From Rhizobium sophoriradicis (GTDB lineage: Bacteria > Pseudomonadota > Alphaproteobacteria > Rhizobiales > Rhizobiaceae), in NCBI RefSeq assembly GCF_003939025.1, contig NZ_RQIH01000010.1, positions 62,001 through 126,000 on the forward strand: a stretch of DNA of 64,000 nucleotides. Direction: 5' to 3'. Made by a program: the position numbers and the translations under genes. Under the pieces are notes generated by a model that searched no databases, had not been told where the DNA came from, and was given only the letters and a program-made list of their open reading frames with translations. Shown here one piece after another: positions 41,327 through 49,358 of the stretch; within the stretch, counting starts at the first letter, position 1; each line of letters opens with the position of its first letter.

Positions 41327-43075
41327 TCAGGGTCCAACCAATTCCGACAAGCGGTCTAGGTAACGTTTGATGGTGCTTTCGATGCGCTCCATCTCAGCGC
41401 CATCGACGCTGGCTTTCGCCTGCGACCACAGACCTATCTGGAAACCGAGATAACATGCCTCGAAAAACCTCAGTACATCGTCGCACAAATCGCAGTCCGC
41501 TTCCCGACCGACGAGATCGGCAAGATGATTGCGTTCCTTGCTCGAGAGTTGAAATTCCACGCAGGCACCCGCGACGTCCCAGGCAATATCCTGGCGGCCA
41601 ACCAGATCATGGGCCGCATTGTGGTCGAGCGCATCCGTCTTCATGATGCGCCCGGTCGCGGTGGTCAGCCACTCCCATGGGTGAAGCCGGTTGTCCGTAT
41701 CGACGCGTCGCAATCGTCCGGATAGCCGCTCGGGCGTGCCGATCACGCGCCTCAATTTTTCGGCGGTGTCCGGTCCTGCCGCTTCCCCAACATTGAAAAC
41801 AGCCATTTCGCGAAGTTTCTGGATCGAGGCGCCGCCGTTTCGTGCCGGGAGATGACGGGCGCGAAAACCGAGGTAACGTCCAAGGTGATCCACGATTCGG
41901 CGCCTTCTCGGACCGCTGGTTTCGAGGGCTGTTCCATCCAGCCATTCGTCGACGATAAATCCGTAACAGGTGCCGGCAATCTTCGGAATAAAGCCGGCTT
42001 CGCTCAGCAAAGAGCCTCTTCTTGCCTTGTCCACGTCGCTCCCGCAGAGCCCGGCGAACTTGACATGCCAGGCCCCTCCTTCGGCTTCCATCAGGAATTT
42101 GCGCTTTTCCATCTGCATATAGCTCGGCGGCCAAAGTGACGGATCGCGATAACGCGCAGCGCGCCATGCGCCGCCTGACAGGTCCCGCCACGACGATCCC
42201 GAAACACCGACAACATCGGCCGCCCATGTGTGCAGACGATGTTCTGGGTGTTGGGCCTCGACGAAAAGATCGTCGAAGCTGACGACGTGGCGCGGCCGAT
42301 CTCGCCAACGGGTCCGATGCGGCGCGCTTGCATGCGGGCCTGGTTCACCTGCGTGGCTCGGGAAAAAATGAAGCCGACCAGATGCCACACCGTTAGCCTG
42401 CAGCCAGTCCCCGACGCAGCCGAACGAACTCCCCGACAGCCCCGGCCCTTCATCGACGATGGCAAAATCAGTTTCAGGCTCCGCAAGAATGCGCTTGGAA
42501 AGAGCCGGTGTGACGTGCAGGTGCCGCTCGAAGGGGTGGCCAGTTGGCCGCAGCGAATAGGCAGGCTTGGCACCCAAGGCTGCGGAAACCAGGGCCGCGA
42601 GCCCGGTCCCGATGCTGCGTATCCCTATGACGACTGTTTTTGGCGTCAGATTTGAGATCGAACCCGCCTCGATATAGCTCTCGGGATACAAGGCATAAAA
42701 GGCGTAGCCCTCTGCGCGCTTCATCCGCACCGGCTCGGCGCTGTCTAGAGACTCAAGTTCGGCTGCCCAATCCTCCGGAAAGGACAAAATGCCGGCAAAC
42801 CCGTTTCGCCATGATTGCATGATCGCGCGTGCTTGCATGAGCAGAAGTTTCGCGCCTGCTTCCTGAAGCTCGGACAGGTCGTCGGCGCCTTTGCTTGCGA
42901 ATTCCTGATCGGCCAATCCCTGGACCAGTTCTCCAGTCAGGATGAAGGTTCGAACCAGGGTTTCGTGGCGCTGGCGGCTTGGCTGCATTTCGATGCACGC
43001 CATCATCAGGCTTGAGATCGATGCGCGTACTGCTGCCGCGCTTTCGATGTGCTCGACATCACCATAGACGAGCAT
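41327..43075 (-). CDS. Putative phosphoribosyltransferase-like/kinase-like fusion protein
   Basis: 582 residues, not a family I can name. Residues about 1-110 are helical. Residues about 146-225 look like a phosphoribosyltransferase core: VVIGIRSIGTGLAALVSAAL, then the PRPP-loop-like DFAIVDEGPGLSGSSF (acidic pair followed by small residues). Residues about 322-510 look like an aminoglycoside-phosphotransferase/choline-kinase type domain: KRKFLMEAEGGAWHVKF, hinge YGFIVDEWLDG, and HNAAHDLVGRQDIAWDVAGA where the final WDVA matches the metal site of these kinases. It is divergent from ino1 and within a sugar/inositol cluster. Domain assignments are by eye and moderate. Confidence 0.75.
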   Translation of the reverse strand: MLVYGDVEHIESAAAVRASISSLMMACIEMQPSRQRHETLVRTFILTGELVQGLADQEFASKGADDLSELQEAGAKLLLMQARAIMQSWRNGFAGILSFPEDWAAELESLDSAEPVRMKRAEGYAFYALYPESYIEAGSISNLTPKTVVIGIRSIGTGLAALVSAALGAKPAYSLRPTGHPFERHLHVTPALSKRILAEPETDFAIVDEGPGLSGSSFGCVGDWLQANGVASGRLHFFPSHAGEPGPHASAPHRTRWRDRPRHVVSFDDLFVEAQHPEHRLHTWAADVVGVSGSSWRDLSGGAWRAARYRDPSLWPPSYMQMEKRKFLMEAEGGAWHVKFAGLCGSDVDKARRGSLLSEAGFIPKIAGTCYGFIVDEWLDGTALETSGPRRRRIVDHLGRYLGFRARHLPARNGGASIQKLREMAVFNVGEAAGPDTAEKLRRVIGTPERLSGRLRRVDTDNRLHPWEWLTTATGRIMKTDALDHNAAHDLVGRQDIAWDVAGACVEFQLSSKERNHLADLVGREADCDLCDDVLRFFEACYLGFQIGLWSQAKASVDGAEMERIESTIKRYLDRLSELVGP

Positions 43076-43216
43076 CCGCTCCTTCCTCCTTGCCGCGATG
43101 CCTGCCAGAACTGATTGCAGATCGTCAGTCTGAAAAAATCGGAAAGTCCGGGAACCGCTGCGGTTCCCGCTTGTTAGCTTTGTAGATGCCGCAGCAAGCA
43201 GCCCCTGGAGGGAGCC

Positions 43217-44320
43217 ATGCGTTCAAAATCCATTCGCGTTGGATTGGTGGGAGTTGGCAATTGCGCCTCGTCATTGGTTCAAGGACTTACCTACTATGAT
43301 AACGCCCGGGAAAACGAGCCGGTTCCAGGCCTCATGCACATTGATCTCGGTGGATATCACGTGCACGACATTGCGATATCCTCCGCCTTCGATGTCGCGG
43401 CTTCAAAGGTTGGGCGTGACGTCGCCGAAGCGATCTACGCCGAGCCAAACAACACCCAACGTTTCGCAGATGTCGCTCCGATTGGGGTCGAGGTGAAACG
43501 CGGCAGGACGTTGGATGGGATAGGCAAGTATCTTCAAGATCGGATCGAGGAATCGACCGAGCCTTCAGCGGATGTGGCGGAAATCCTTAGGCAAACCCGG
43601 ACGGAAGTGCTGGTTTCCTATCTTCCCGTCGGCTCGGAACAGGCGACGAAATGGTACGCCGAACAAGCGCTGGCGGCCGGTTGCGCCTTTATCAATTGCA
43701 TTCCGGTATTCATAGCCTCCAAACCGGAATGGCAGCAGAAGTTTGCTGCCCGCAAGCTGCCGCTCATCGGCGACGATATCAAAAGCCAGGTTGGCGCCAC
43801 GATCGTCCACAGAATGCTCGTCAATCTCTTCCGCGAACGGGGCGTCCGTGTGGATCGCACCTATCAGCTCAATTTTGGCGGAAACACCGATTTTCTCAAT
43901 ATGCTAGAGCGCGAGCGGCTGGAATCGAAGAAAATCTCCAAGACCCAGTCGGTCACCAGCCAATTGGATATTCCGATTCCTGATGACGATATCCATGTCG
44001 GGCCAAGTGACCACGTCCCATGGCTCACCGATCGGAAATGGGCCTATATTCGTCTCGAGGGTACGACTTTCGGAGGCGTGCCGCTCAATGCGGAGCTCAA
44101 GCTCGAGGTGTGGGACTCCCCCAATTCCGCCGGCGTGGTCATCGATGCAATACGCTGCGCGAAACTGGCCCTCGACAGAGGTCTGGGCGGAGCCCTGACA
44201 GGACCGTCGAGCTATTTCATGAAATCGCCGCCGCAACAGTTCACCGATCACGAGGCCCGCCGCCGAACGCAGGATTTCATCGATGACCAGGAGGATGTTC
44301 TGCGCGGAGCCGCGGAATGA
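43217..44320 (+). CDS. Inositol-3-phosphate synthase (prokaryotic type)
   Basis: 367 residues, the length of the actinobacterial/thermophile-type myo-inositol-phosphate synthases. N-terminal NAD loop GLVGVGNCASSLVQGL, then the catalytic part with NCIPVFIASKPEWQQKF, GDDIKSQVGATIVHR, NFGGNTDFLNML and DHVPWLTDRKWAYIRLEG. It converts glucose-6-phosphate to L-myo-inositol-1-phosphate with bound NAD. Its stop overlaps the histidine phosphatase start (ATGA), arguing for a coupled product-phosphatase step. Uncommon in rhizobia, which usually import inositol. Confidence 0.92.
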   Translation: MRSKSIRVGLVGVGNCASSLVQGLTYYDNARENEPVPGLMHIDLGGYHVHDIAISSAFDVAASKVGRDVAEAIYAEPNNTQRFADVAPIGVEVKRGRTLDGIGKYLQDRIEESTEPSADVAEILRQTRTEVLVSYLPVGSEQATKWYAEQALAAGCAFINCIPVFIASKPEWQQKFAARKLPLIGDDIKSQVGATIVHRMLVNLFRERGVRVDRTYQLNFGGNTDFLNMLERERLESKKISKTQSVTSQLDIPIPDDDIHVGPSDHVPWLTDRKWAYIRLEGTTFGGVPLNAELKLEVWDSPNSAGVVIDAIRCAKLALDRGLGGALTGPSSYFMKSPPQQFTDHEARRRTQDFIDDQEDVLRGAAE

Positions 44321-44916
44321 CCTCAACGTTTTTCCTGGTACGTCACGCCGCGCACGACAGTGTCGGGAATTTCCTGGCGGGGCGTACAGCTGGTATTGCG
44401 CTTGGCGAAGCCGGCCGCGCGCAAGTTCAGCGTCTCGGGCAGAGGCTGAGTCATGGGGACATCGATGAGATCTACACCAGCCCGCGCGAACGAACACGGG
44501 AGACGGCAGAAGGTATAGCATCAGCCTGTGGTCTGGCTCTGCCGCAAATAGACGCGGCTTTGGACGAGGTAGACTTTGGCAGCTGGTCCGGCAAGACGTT
44601 CGAAGTTCTCAATGACGATCCCCAGTGGCGCCGCTGGAACACCACACGCAGCCTCACCCGCACGCCAGGAGGCGAGACGATGCTGGACGTCCAAACTCGG
44701 ATTTTCGACCTGATCGAGACTCTGGTCAGCGGCGGTAACGATCGGCGAATAGCCCTGGTGTCCCATGCCGATGTCATCAAGGCGGCTGTCAGTCATGTGC
44801 TGGGACTACCGATCGATGCTTGGCCCAGATTCGATATTGCGCCCGCCTCCGTCACGACGGTTGTGATCGGCGACTGGGGTGCAAAAGTGATGACGCTCAA
44901 CGAAGTGACCTTGTAA
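44317..44916 (+). CDS. Histidine phosphatase family protein
   Basis: 199 residues of the phosphoglycerate-mutase-like branch. Catalytic pattern: FFLVRHAAHD near the N-terminus (RHG-type, here RHA), Arg in TSPRERTRETAEG, Glu in DEVDFGSWSG, and the second His in ALVSHADVIKA. No signal peptide, so cytoplasmic. Translation is coupled to inositol-3-phosphate synthase by a 4-bp overlap. It may dephosphorylate inositol-phosphate or a downstream phosphorylated sugar; that is inference from the pairing. Confidence 0.9.
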   Translation: MTSTFFLVRHAAHDSVGNFLAGRTAGIALGEAGRAQVQRLGQRLSHGDIDEIYTSPRERTRETAEGIASACGLALPQIDAALDEVDFGSWSGKTFEVLNDDPQWRRWNTTRSLTRTPGGETMLDVQTRIFDLIETLVSGGNDRRIALVSHADVIKAAVSHVLGLPIDAWPRFDIAPASVTTVVIGDWGAKVMTLNEVTL

Positions 44917-44949
44917 CCCGTCCGTTAAATCCTGCCACGGGGAAGCCAA

Positions 44950-45924
44950 ATGATCGAAGCTGCAATGATCTGGAACGAGCCGAACAACAAATCGCACTGG
45001 GATCCTGAGATCGATCCTGAATGGAGCCTGTTTGCGCAAATGGCAATCCTCGCGGCCGACGCCATCGCAGCCAAAAATCCGGAATTGACGAAGGTGCTCG
45101 GCGGAATATCGCCAATCGACCCCTTCTTCATCAGCCGCATGCAAAATTACGGCGTGCTCGATCACCTCGATGCGGTCGCGCTGCATGGTTTCCCCCTCGA
45201 CTGGAACCTTTGGCAGATTCATGAGTGGCCGGAGAAAATCAACGAAATCCGCGCTGTCACCGATCTGCCGATCTGGGTCAGCGAAGTGGGTGTCTCGACC
45301 TTCGGTGCGGAGGAAGTGCAGTTGTGGGGTCTGCAACGAACGGCGGAGTTGCTCAAGGGTAAAGTCGAGCGCTGCCAATGGTACAGCCTCTACGACCTCC
45401 CCCGGTCATGGGAGGCAACAACGCGTCATCGCGAAGCCGAAGGCTCCTCCTACTATCGGCATTATTATATGGGCCTTCTGCGCGAAGACGGAACGCCCAA
45501 AGCGGCGCTGGAGGAGTTTGCCAAACACACGCCGGATTTCGGGCTGGTGCAGTGGTTCCACTTCGAAGACCCGCGGCTGGATGAGGCCGCTGCCTGGATG
45601 AGCCGGTTGGGCGTGAAATCCGTCCGCACCGGGCTTTCCTGGGCGGACCGGTTCCGGCCCAATGCCCTCGATTGGTTCGACCGCCAGATGCGGGCCCTCG
45701 AAGACTTCGACGTAACGGTGACATTCTGCTTCACGCCGGAGCATAAAGGTATCGCGCCGCACCATACGAGTGCGCCCCTGGTGCCGGAAGAATTCGCCAT
45801 GTTCTGCGAGGAAATGGTCGAGCGTTATGCACCGCGCAGGGATAGCGGGTATGTGTCACGCGTTGCCAAGTCAGCCGCCCGATTGCTGGGGTTTGAATCA
45901 CGATCGTCCCTCGGAGCCGGATAA
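44950..45924 (+). CDS. GH39-like glycoside hydrolase with barrel segments in permuted order
   Basis: 324 residues. Residues 8-12 (WNEPN) carry the acid/base Glu of clan GH-A enzymes such as GH39 beta-xylosidases, and Glu112 in WVSEVGVSTFG fits the nucleophile. These motifs belong to strands 4 and 7 of the barrel. Residues about 200-295 (WFHFEDPRLDEAAAWMSRL, then VKSVRTGLSWADRFRP and FTPEHKGIAPHHTSAP) look like strands 1-3 of the same kind of barrel, normally N-terminal. The protein is therefore circularly permuted, or a rearranged gene. It follows the phosphatase gene by 33 bp, so it is likely in the same operon. Confidence 0.75.
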   Translation: MIEAAMIWNEPNNKSHWDPEIDPEWSLFAQMAILAADAIAAKNPELTKVLGGISPIDPFFISRMQNYGVLDHLDAVALHGFPLDWNLWQIHEWPEKINEIRAVTDLPIWVSEVGVSTFGAEEVQLWGLQRTAELLKGKVERCQWYSLYDLPRSWEATTRHREAEGSSYYRHYYMGLLREDGTPKAALEEFAKHTPDFGLVQWFHFEDPRLDEAAAWMSRLGVKSVRTGLSWADRFRPNALDWFDRQMRALEDFDVTVTFCFTPEHKGIAPHHTSAPLVPEEFAMFCEEMVERYAPRRDSGYVSRVAKSAARLLGFESRSSLGAG

Positions 45925-47328
45925 ACCCAAGCTCTGGGCTATCCTGCCAATCGGCCCCCGGGAATAAGCCACTCCCTGATAGCAAGCCAGGGCTGCCCGC
46001 GCCCACAGCATGTAAAGTCTGGGGCAATGCAGGAGATTGGCGACTGAAAAGACGCGATGACTCCAAAAGCTGATCCCATAGCGCATGATGTACACCGCCA
46101 TGCGCTGCCGAGACAGGCCGTGGCTGCCGGCACGGAGGCGTTTGCGCGGGCGCATACCCATACGAGGCCAGCTCAACCGGAATGAGAGACCCTCGCGGCG
46201 CTGGCGGAATCCGGCGGCTTGAGTGGCGACAACAAAGTCGGAATCGACGTAAGACAGCGCGATCCTCTTCTCATCGATCCCCGCTTGGACCGCATCTAGA
46301 AGTACTTTCGAGCGGACGATCACCACGTTCGTTCCTCTTCCATCAGAGGAGTAGGGCTCCTTCCAAGCATCCCCGAAAGCGATATCGGCCGTTTCTGCAA
46401 CGACGTCGTCGCAAAAATTGCAGGCGGGATTCTGAAAAAAGCCGGCGCCCCAGTCCCCATCGACCAGATGCCACCAGTCCCGCGCACGCGTCTCTCCGTT
46501 TTCGAGGGTCAGTTCGGCCCGATACCAATTCGCCGGACGATCCGGGGCCTTCTTCCTGTAGTCGAGCCGTTTAACCTGCCTGATGTCCTGACCCATCTGC
46601 CACGCAAAGCTCTCGGCCATGCGCGCGCTTTTCATATGGCCGCAAAACAGCCCCAGCGTGAAGGCAATTCGCTCCTTCAATATCGGGTCATCGGCGCAGG
46701 CCAGTCGCACCGCCTTGATGAAACAGGGAATACCTACCACGGCATACCGCCCGGGCGCCTCGCGAATAGACTGAAGCGCGCCGGAAAGCTCGACGGGATA
46801 ATATCGAGATTTGGCGCCCGCCTGAAGTCCCTGCAGATTACGTGACAGCGAATAATGAAACAGGCGTCCTTCCGATTGCGGATCATCGCTCTCCTTGACG
46901 TGAGCGACACAGTCGACAAGTCCCTGGCGCAGCAATTCAGCCGCCACCCAGGTGACCATGCCCCCGGAGCTGCCGTTCGAACGGTATTCCCCTTCCTCGA
47001 CATGGCCGACAAAGGCAGCCTCGAAACGACCCAGCAGAGGGTGTCGGTTTTTCGCGCGGAAAAAATATTGGGCCGCCAATTCGTCCTCGTCCCGAGCCTC
47101 CGGGGAAAACGGGCAAATTCGGGCAAACTCTTCATCGCGGCCCTGCAACCAAGTCCTGGGGGCCGTGGGCTTCATCTGGCCGTACCGGTCGAGTTCCATC
47201 CGCACATCAGGCCGCGCTGACTTGGCAACGCAGGAGCCGCAGCCGATGCAGAGGCCGGAGCCTGTAATATCCTTGGGGGCGATGCCCGGCGTCAGCCGCT
47301 TCTGTTGACCGGAGCTATTGCAAGGCAT
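45898..47328 (-). CDS. FrhB/FdhB-like (coenzyme F420 hydrogenase beta subunit family) iron-sulfur protein
   Basis: 476 residues from MPCNSSGQQK. An N-terminal [4Fe-4S] motif GLCIGCGSCVAKSARPDV (residues about 26-43) precedes FrhB_FdhB_N and FrhB_FdhB_C domains with GSSGGMVTWVAAELL, VVGIPCFIKAVRLA, FCGHMKSARMAESF and NPACNFCDDVVAETADIAFGD. F420 itself is unlikely in a rhizobium; relatives in glycan loci are often paired with polysaccharide pyruvyltransferases, as here. The start overlaps the end of the pyruvyltransferase gene by 14 bp. The 3' end overlaps the convergent hydrolase gene by 27 bp. Confidence 0.85.
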   Translation of the reverse strand: MPCNSSGQQKRLTPGIAPKDITGSGLCIGCGSCVAKSARPDVRMELDRYGQMKPTAPRTWLQGRDEEFARICPFSPEARDEDELAAQYFFRAKNRHPLLGRFEAAFVGHVEEGEYRSNGSSGGMVTWVAAELLRQGLVDCVAHVKESDDPQSEGRLFHYSLSRNLQGLQAGAKSRYYPVELSGALQSIREAPGRYAVVGIPCFIKAVRLACADDPILKERIAFTLGLFCGHMKSARMAESFAWQMGQDIRQVKRLDYRKKAPDRPANWYRAELTLENGETRARDWWHLVDGDWGAGFFQNPACNFCDDVVAETADIAFGDAWKEPYSSDGRGTNVVIVRSKVLLDAVQAGIDEKRIALSYVDSDFVVATQAAGFRQRREGLSFRLSWPRMGMRPRKRLRAGSHGLSRQRMAVYIMRYGISFWSHRVFSVANLLHCPRLYMLWARAALACYQGVAYSRGPIGRIAQSLGLSGSEGRS

Positions 47329-48376
47329 GGCTGAGATAGGCGTTGGACGTATCACGCAAGAAAGATATTCGTCGCGCAATGTCCATAGGAAGTGGGTTGC
47401 CGAGGATAGCTTCCACCTGCGACGGGGTCGTATCTTCGGTCAAAACATGATGCTCGGCTCCGACAAGCTGCGTTAGATCGCGAATCTTGTTGGAGCGGTA
47501 ATCGGAAAGGACACATGCAAACGGCTTCTCGTTGACAAGCGAGAACACGCATCCGTGAAAGAAGTTCGTCACGACGGCCTTCGCTTCGGAAATGAACCTG
47601 GCGAAGTCCTCCGGCCCGGCATCAATCCATTGCTCGTTGGCCCATTCGTTCCGATAGCCGATGCTGACAAGCGGATAGCCCCGGTCTTCTGCCCATCGGC
47701 GCACCGCATCCTGGAGCCACGTTGGAAAACTGTGCCCGTAGACGGCAATATAGGATGCCGCCTCCCCATCACCTCTGCTCGCGGTCACCATCTGCGGAAA
47801 TTGCAGACACGGGTCCAGAACGAGTTCTGGCTCCAGCCCCAACCTCTCGCGGATGATCCGCTCCGAATGCAGGTCCCGGACCGAAATGTGGGAAAACTTT
47901 CGCAGCTTCTCCGCCCACCCCTGCAACCGCTCCGACGATGTCAGACTTCCAAACGTCGCGGCATAGGAGACAATGCGCCCGCATCGCAGGCCCTCTCCAT
48001 AGAACACCGGATAGCCGCCATACCAGGGATGACGCAGGTTCCACACCTCGTCGCTGCCGACGACGATCAGCGAATAGTCACCCATTGCGGCTGGATTCTC
48101 CAAGGGAAAAGGCGATGAAAGAGGCAAGCTAGCAAAGGAGCGAAAGAATTTTCGGATCTTCGCTTTATAGAGCGGGTAATCTTCCATCGGCGTTGCCGCA
48201 GGAAGCAGCGGTTGCAGCGCGCAGCGCCATTCCGCACGGTTCACGCGACTGGACATGTGTTCCAGAAGGACGGCTTCTACTCCCATCGACGCGAGGCCTT
48301 CGGCCAGACACCGTGCCTGCCAGTAGGAACCGTAATTTATGCAGCGATGAAAGGTTAGAATTCCGACCTTAGGCAT
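47315..48376 (-). CDS. Polysaccharide pyruvyltransferase family protein
   Basis: 353 residues of the PS_pyruv_trans fold, with VGILTFHRCINYGSYWQAR at the N-terminus, VVGSDEVWNLRHPWYGG, the middle SYAATFGSL and SVRDLHSE, and the C-terminal catalytic region KAVVTNFFHGCVFSLV with conserved His. It should transfer pyruvate from PEP onto a glycan to form a ketal. Its neighbour FrhB-like gene overlaps it. A truncated reading frame ends 8 bp inside its start (see 48369), suggesting that a longer operon once preceded it. Confidence 0.87.
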   Translation of the reverse strand: MPKVGILTFHRCINYGSYWQARCLAEGLASMGVEAVLLEHMSSRVNRAEWRCALQPLLPAATPMEDYPLYKAKIRKFFRSFASLPLSSPFPLENPAAMGDYSLIVVGSDEVWNLRHPWYGGYPVFYGEGLRCGRIVSYAATFGSLTSSERLQGWAEKLRKFSHISVRDLHSERIIRERLGLEPELVLDPCLQFPQMVTASRGDGEAASYIAVYGHSFPTWLQDAVRRWAEDRGYPLVSIGYRNEWANEQWIDAGPEDFARFISEAKAVVTNFFHGCVFSLVNEKPFACVLSDYRSNKIRDLTQLVGAEHHVLTEDTTPSQVEAILGNPLPMDIARRISFLRDTSNAYLSHALQ

Positions 48377-48480
48377 TTGGTCCCTGAAGTGATCGAATGA
48401 GGTCCCCTAACCGATCAACTCCAGTTACGTTCCCAACAAACCGAAGGGCACCTCCTGGTTCGAAATCAGATGTCTTCCTG
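48369..48480 (-). pseudogene. Possible remnant of a gene formerly upstream of the pyruvyltransferase gene
   Basis: An open frame ends GNVTGVDRLGDLIRSLQGPN then Ala and stop, with its stop 8 bp inside the pyruvyltransferase start, the spacing expected of an operon neighbour. Upstream of about 48480 the frame loses coding character. The rest of the 304-bp stretch (48377-48680) shows nothing else but the response-regulator promoter region. Weak evidence. Confidence 0.3.
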
Positions 48481-48680
48481 CGCGACAATTCGCATAGAAC
48501 CGGCAGCGCGACAGTCGCAAAATGATGTGACCACCACCAGCCGGTGTTCGATTGTCGGCCAGACGGCCTCCTCGCAGCCCCTCCAGCGTGCCCCGCCAAA
48601 CCTTACCAATCGGTATGTTGTGGCCAGGGCATGCCGTCGACTAGGTTTTAGCCTCCACAGTTGCGGGAACGATCAGGCTG

Positions 48681-49358
48681 ATGAAGATCCTGCTTATCGA
48701 AGACGACGCCAAGACGTCGGACTATGTCTCCAAGGGCTTTTTCGAGGCGGGCCATGTCTGCGACGTGTTCGCCGATGGGCGCGACAGCCTCTTTCAGGCG
48801 CAGCGGGAAGCCTATGACGTCATCGTCGTCGATCGCATGCTGCCGGGTCTCGATGGTCTTGCGATCGTCCGCTCGTTGCGAGCCGCCAAGGTCGGCACGC
48901 CGGCGCTGTTTCTGACCTCGATCGGCGGCGTGGACGATCGCGTCGAGGGGCTGGAAGCGGGCGGCGACGACTATTTGGTCAAGCCCTTCGCCTTCTCCGA
49001 GCTTCTCGCCCGCGTCAACGCCCTCGGCCGTCGGCCGCCGGTGCAGGAGCAGAAGACCGTCCTGAAGGTCGCCGATCTCGAGCTCGATCTCATCCGGCGC
49101 GAGGCCCGCCGCGCCGGGCAGATCATCGAGCTGCAGCCGCGGGAATTCACCCTGCTCGAAGTGCTGATGCGCGGTGAAGGCCGGGTCATCACCAAGACGA
49201 TGCTGCTGGAGCGGGTCTGGGACTTTCACTTCGACCCGAAGACAAGCGTCGTCGAGACCCATATCAGCCGGCTGAGGGCGAAGGTCGACAAGCCCTTCGA
49301 AACGCACCTTCTGCACACCGTCCGCAACACCGGATACAGCCTGCATGCGCCTCGCTAA
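48681..49358 (+). CDS. OmpR/PhoB-family response regulator
   Basis: 225 residues. Receiver domain residues 1-115 with acidic pair EDD (8-10), phospho-acceptor Asp in YDVIVVDRMLPGLDG, Thr/Ser in ALFLTSIGG and Lys in DYLVKPFAFSEL. Winged-helix output domain residues about 128-222 (ELQPREFTLLEVLMRGEG, SVVETHISRLRAKVDKPF). The subgroup resembles CopR/IrlR-type metal or envelope regulators. Its stop lies within the histidine kinase start region (14-bp overlap), forming a two-component operon. Confidence 0.93.
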   Translation: MKILLIEDDAKTSDYVSKGFFEAGHVCDVFADGRDSLFQAQREAYDVIVVDRMLPGLDGLAIVRSLRAAKVGTPALFLTSIGGVDDRVEGLEAGGDDYLVKPFAFSELLARVNALGRRPPVQEQKTVLKVADLELDLIRREARRAGQIIELQPREFTLLEVLMRGEGRVITKTMLLERVWDFHFDPKTSVVETHISRLRAKVDKPFETHLLHTVRNTGYSLHAPR

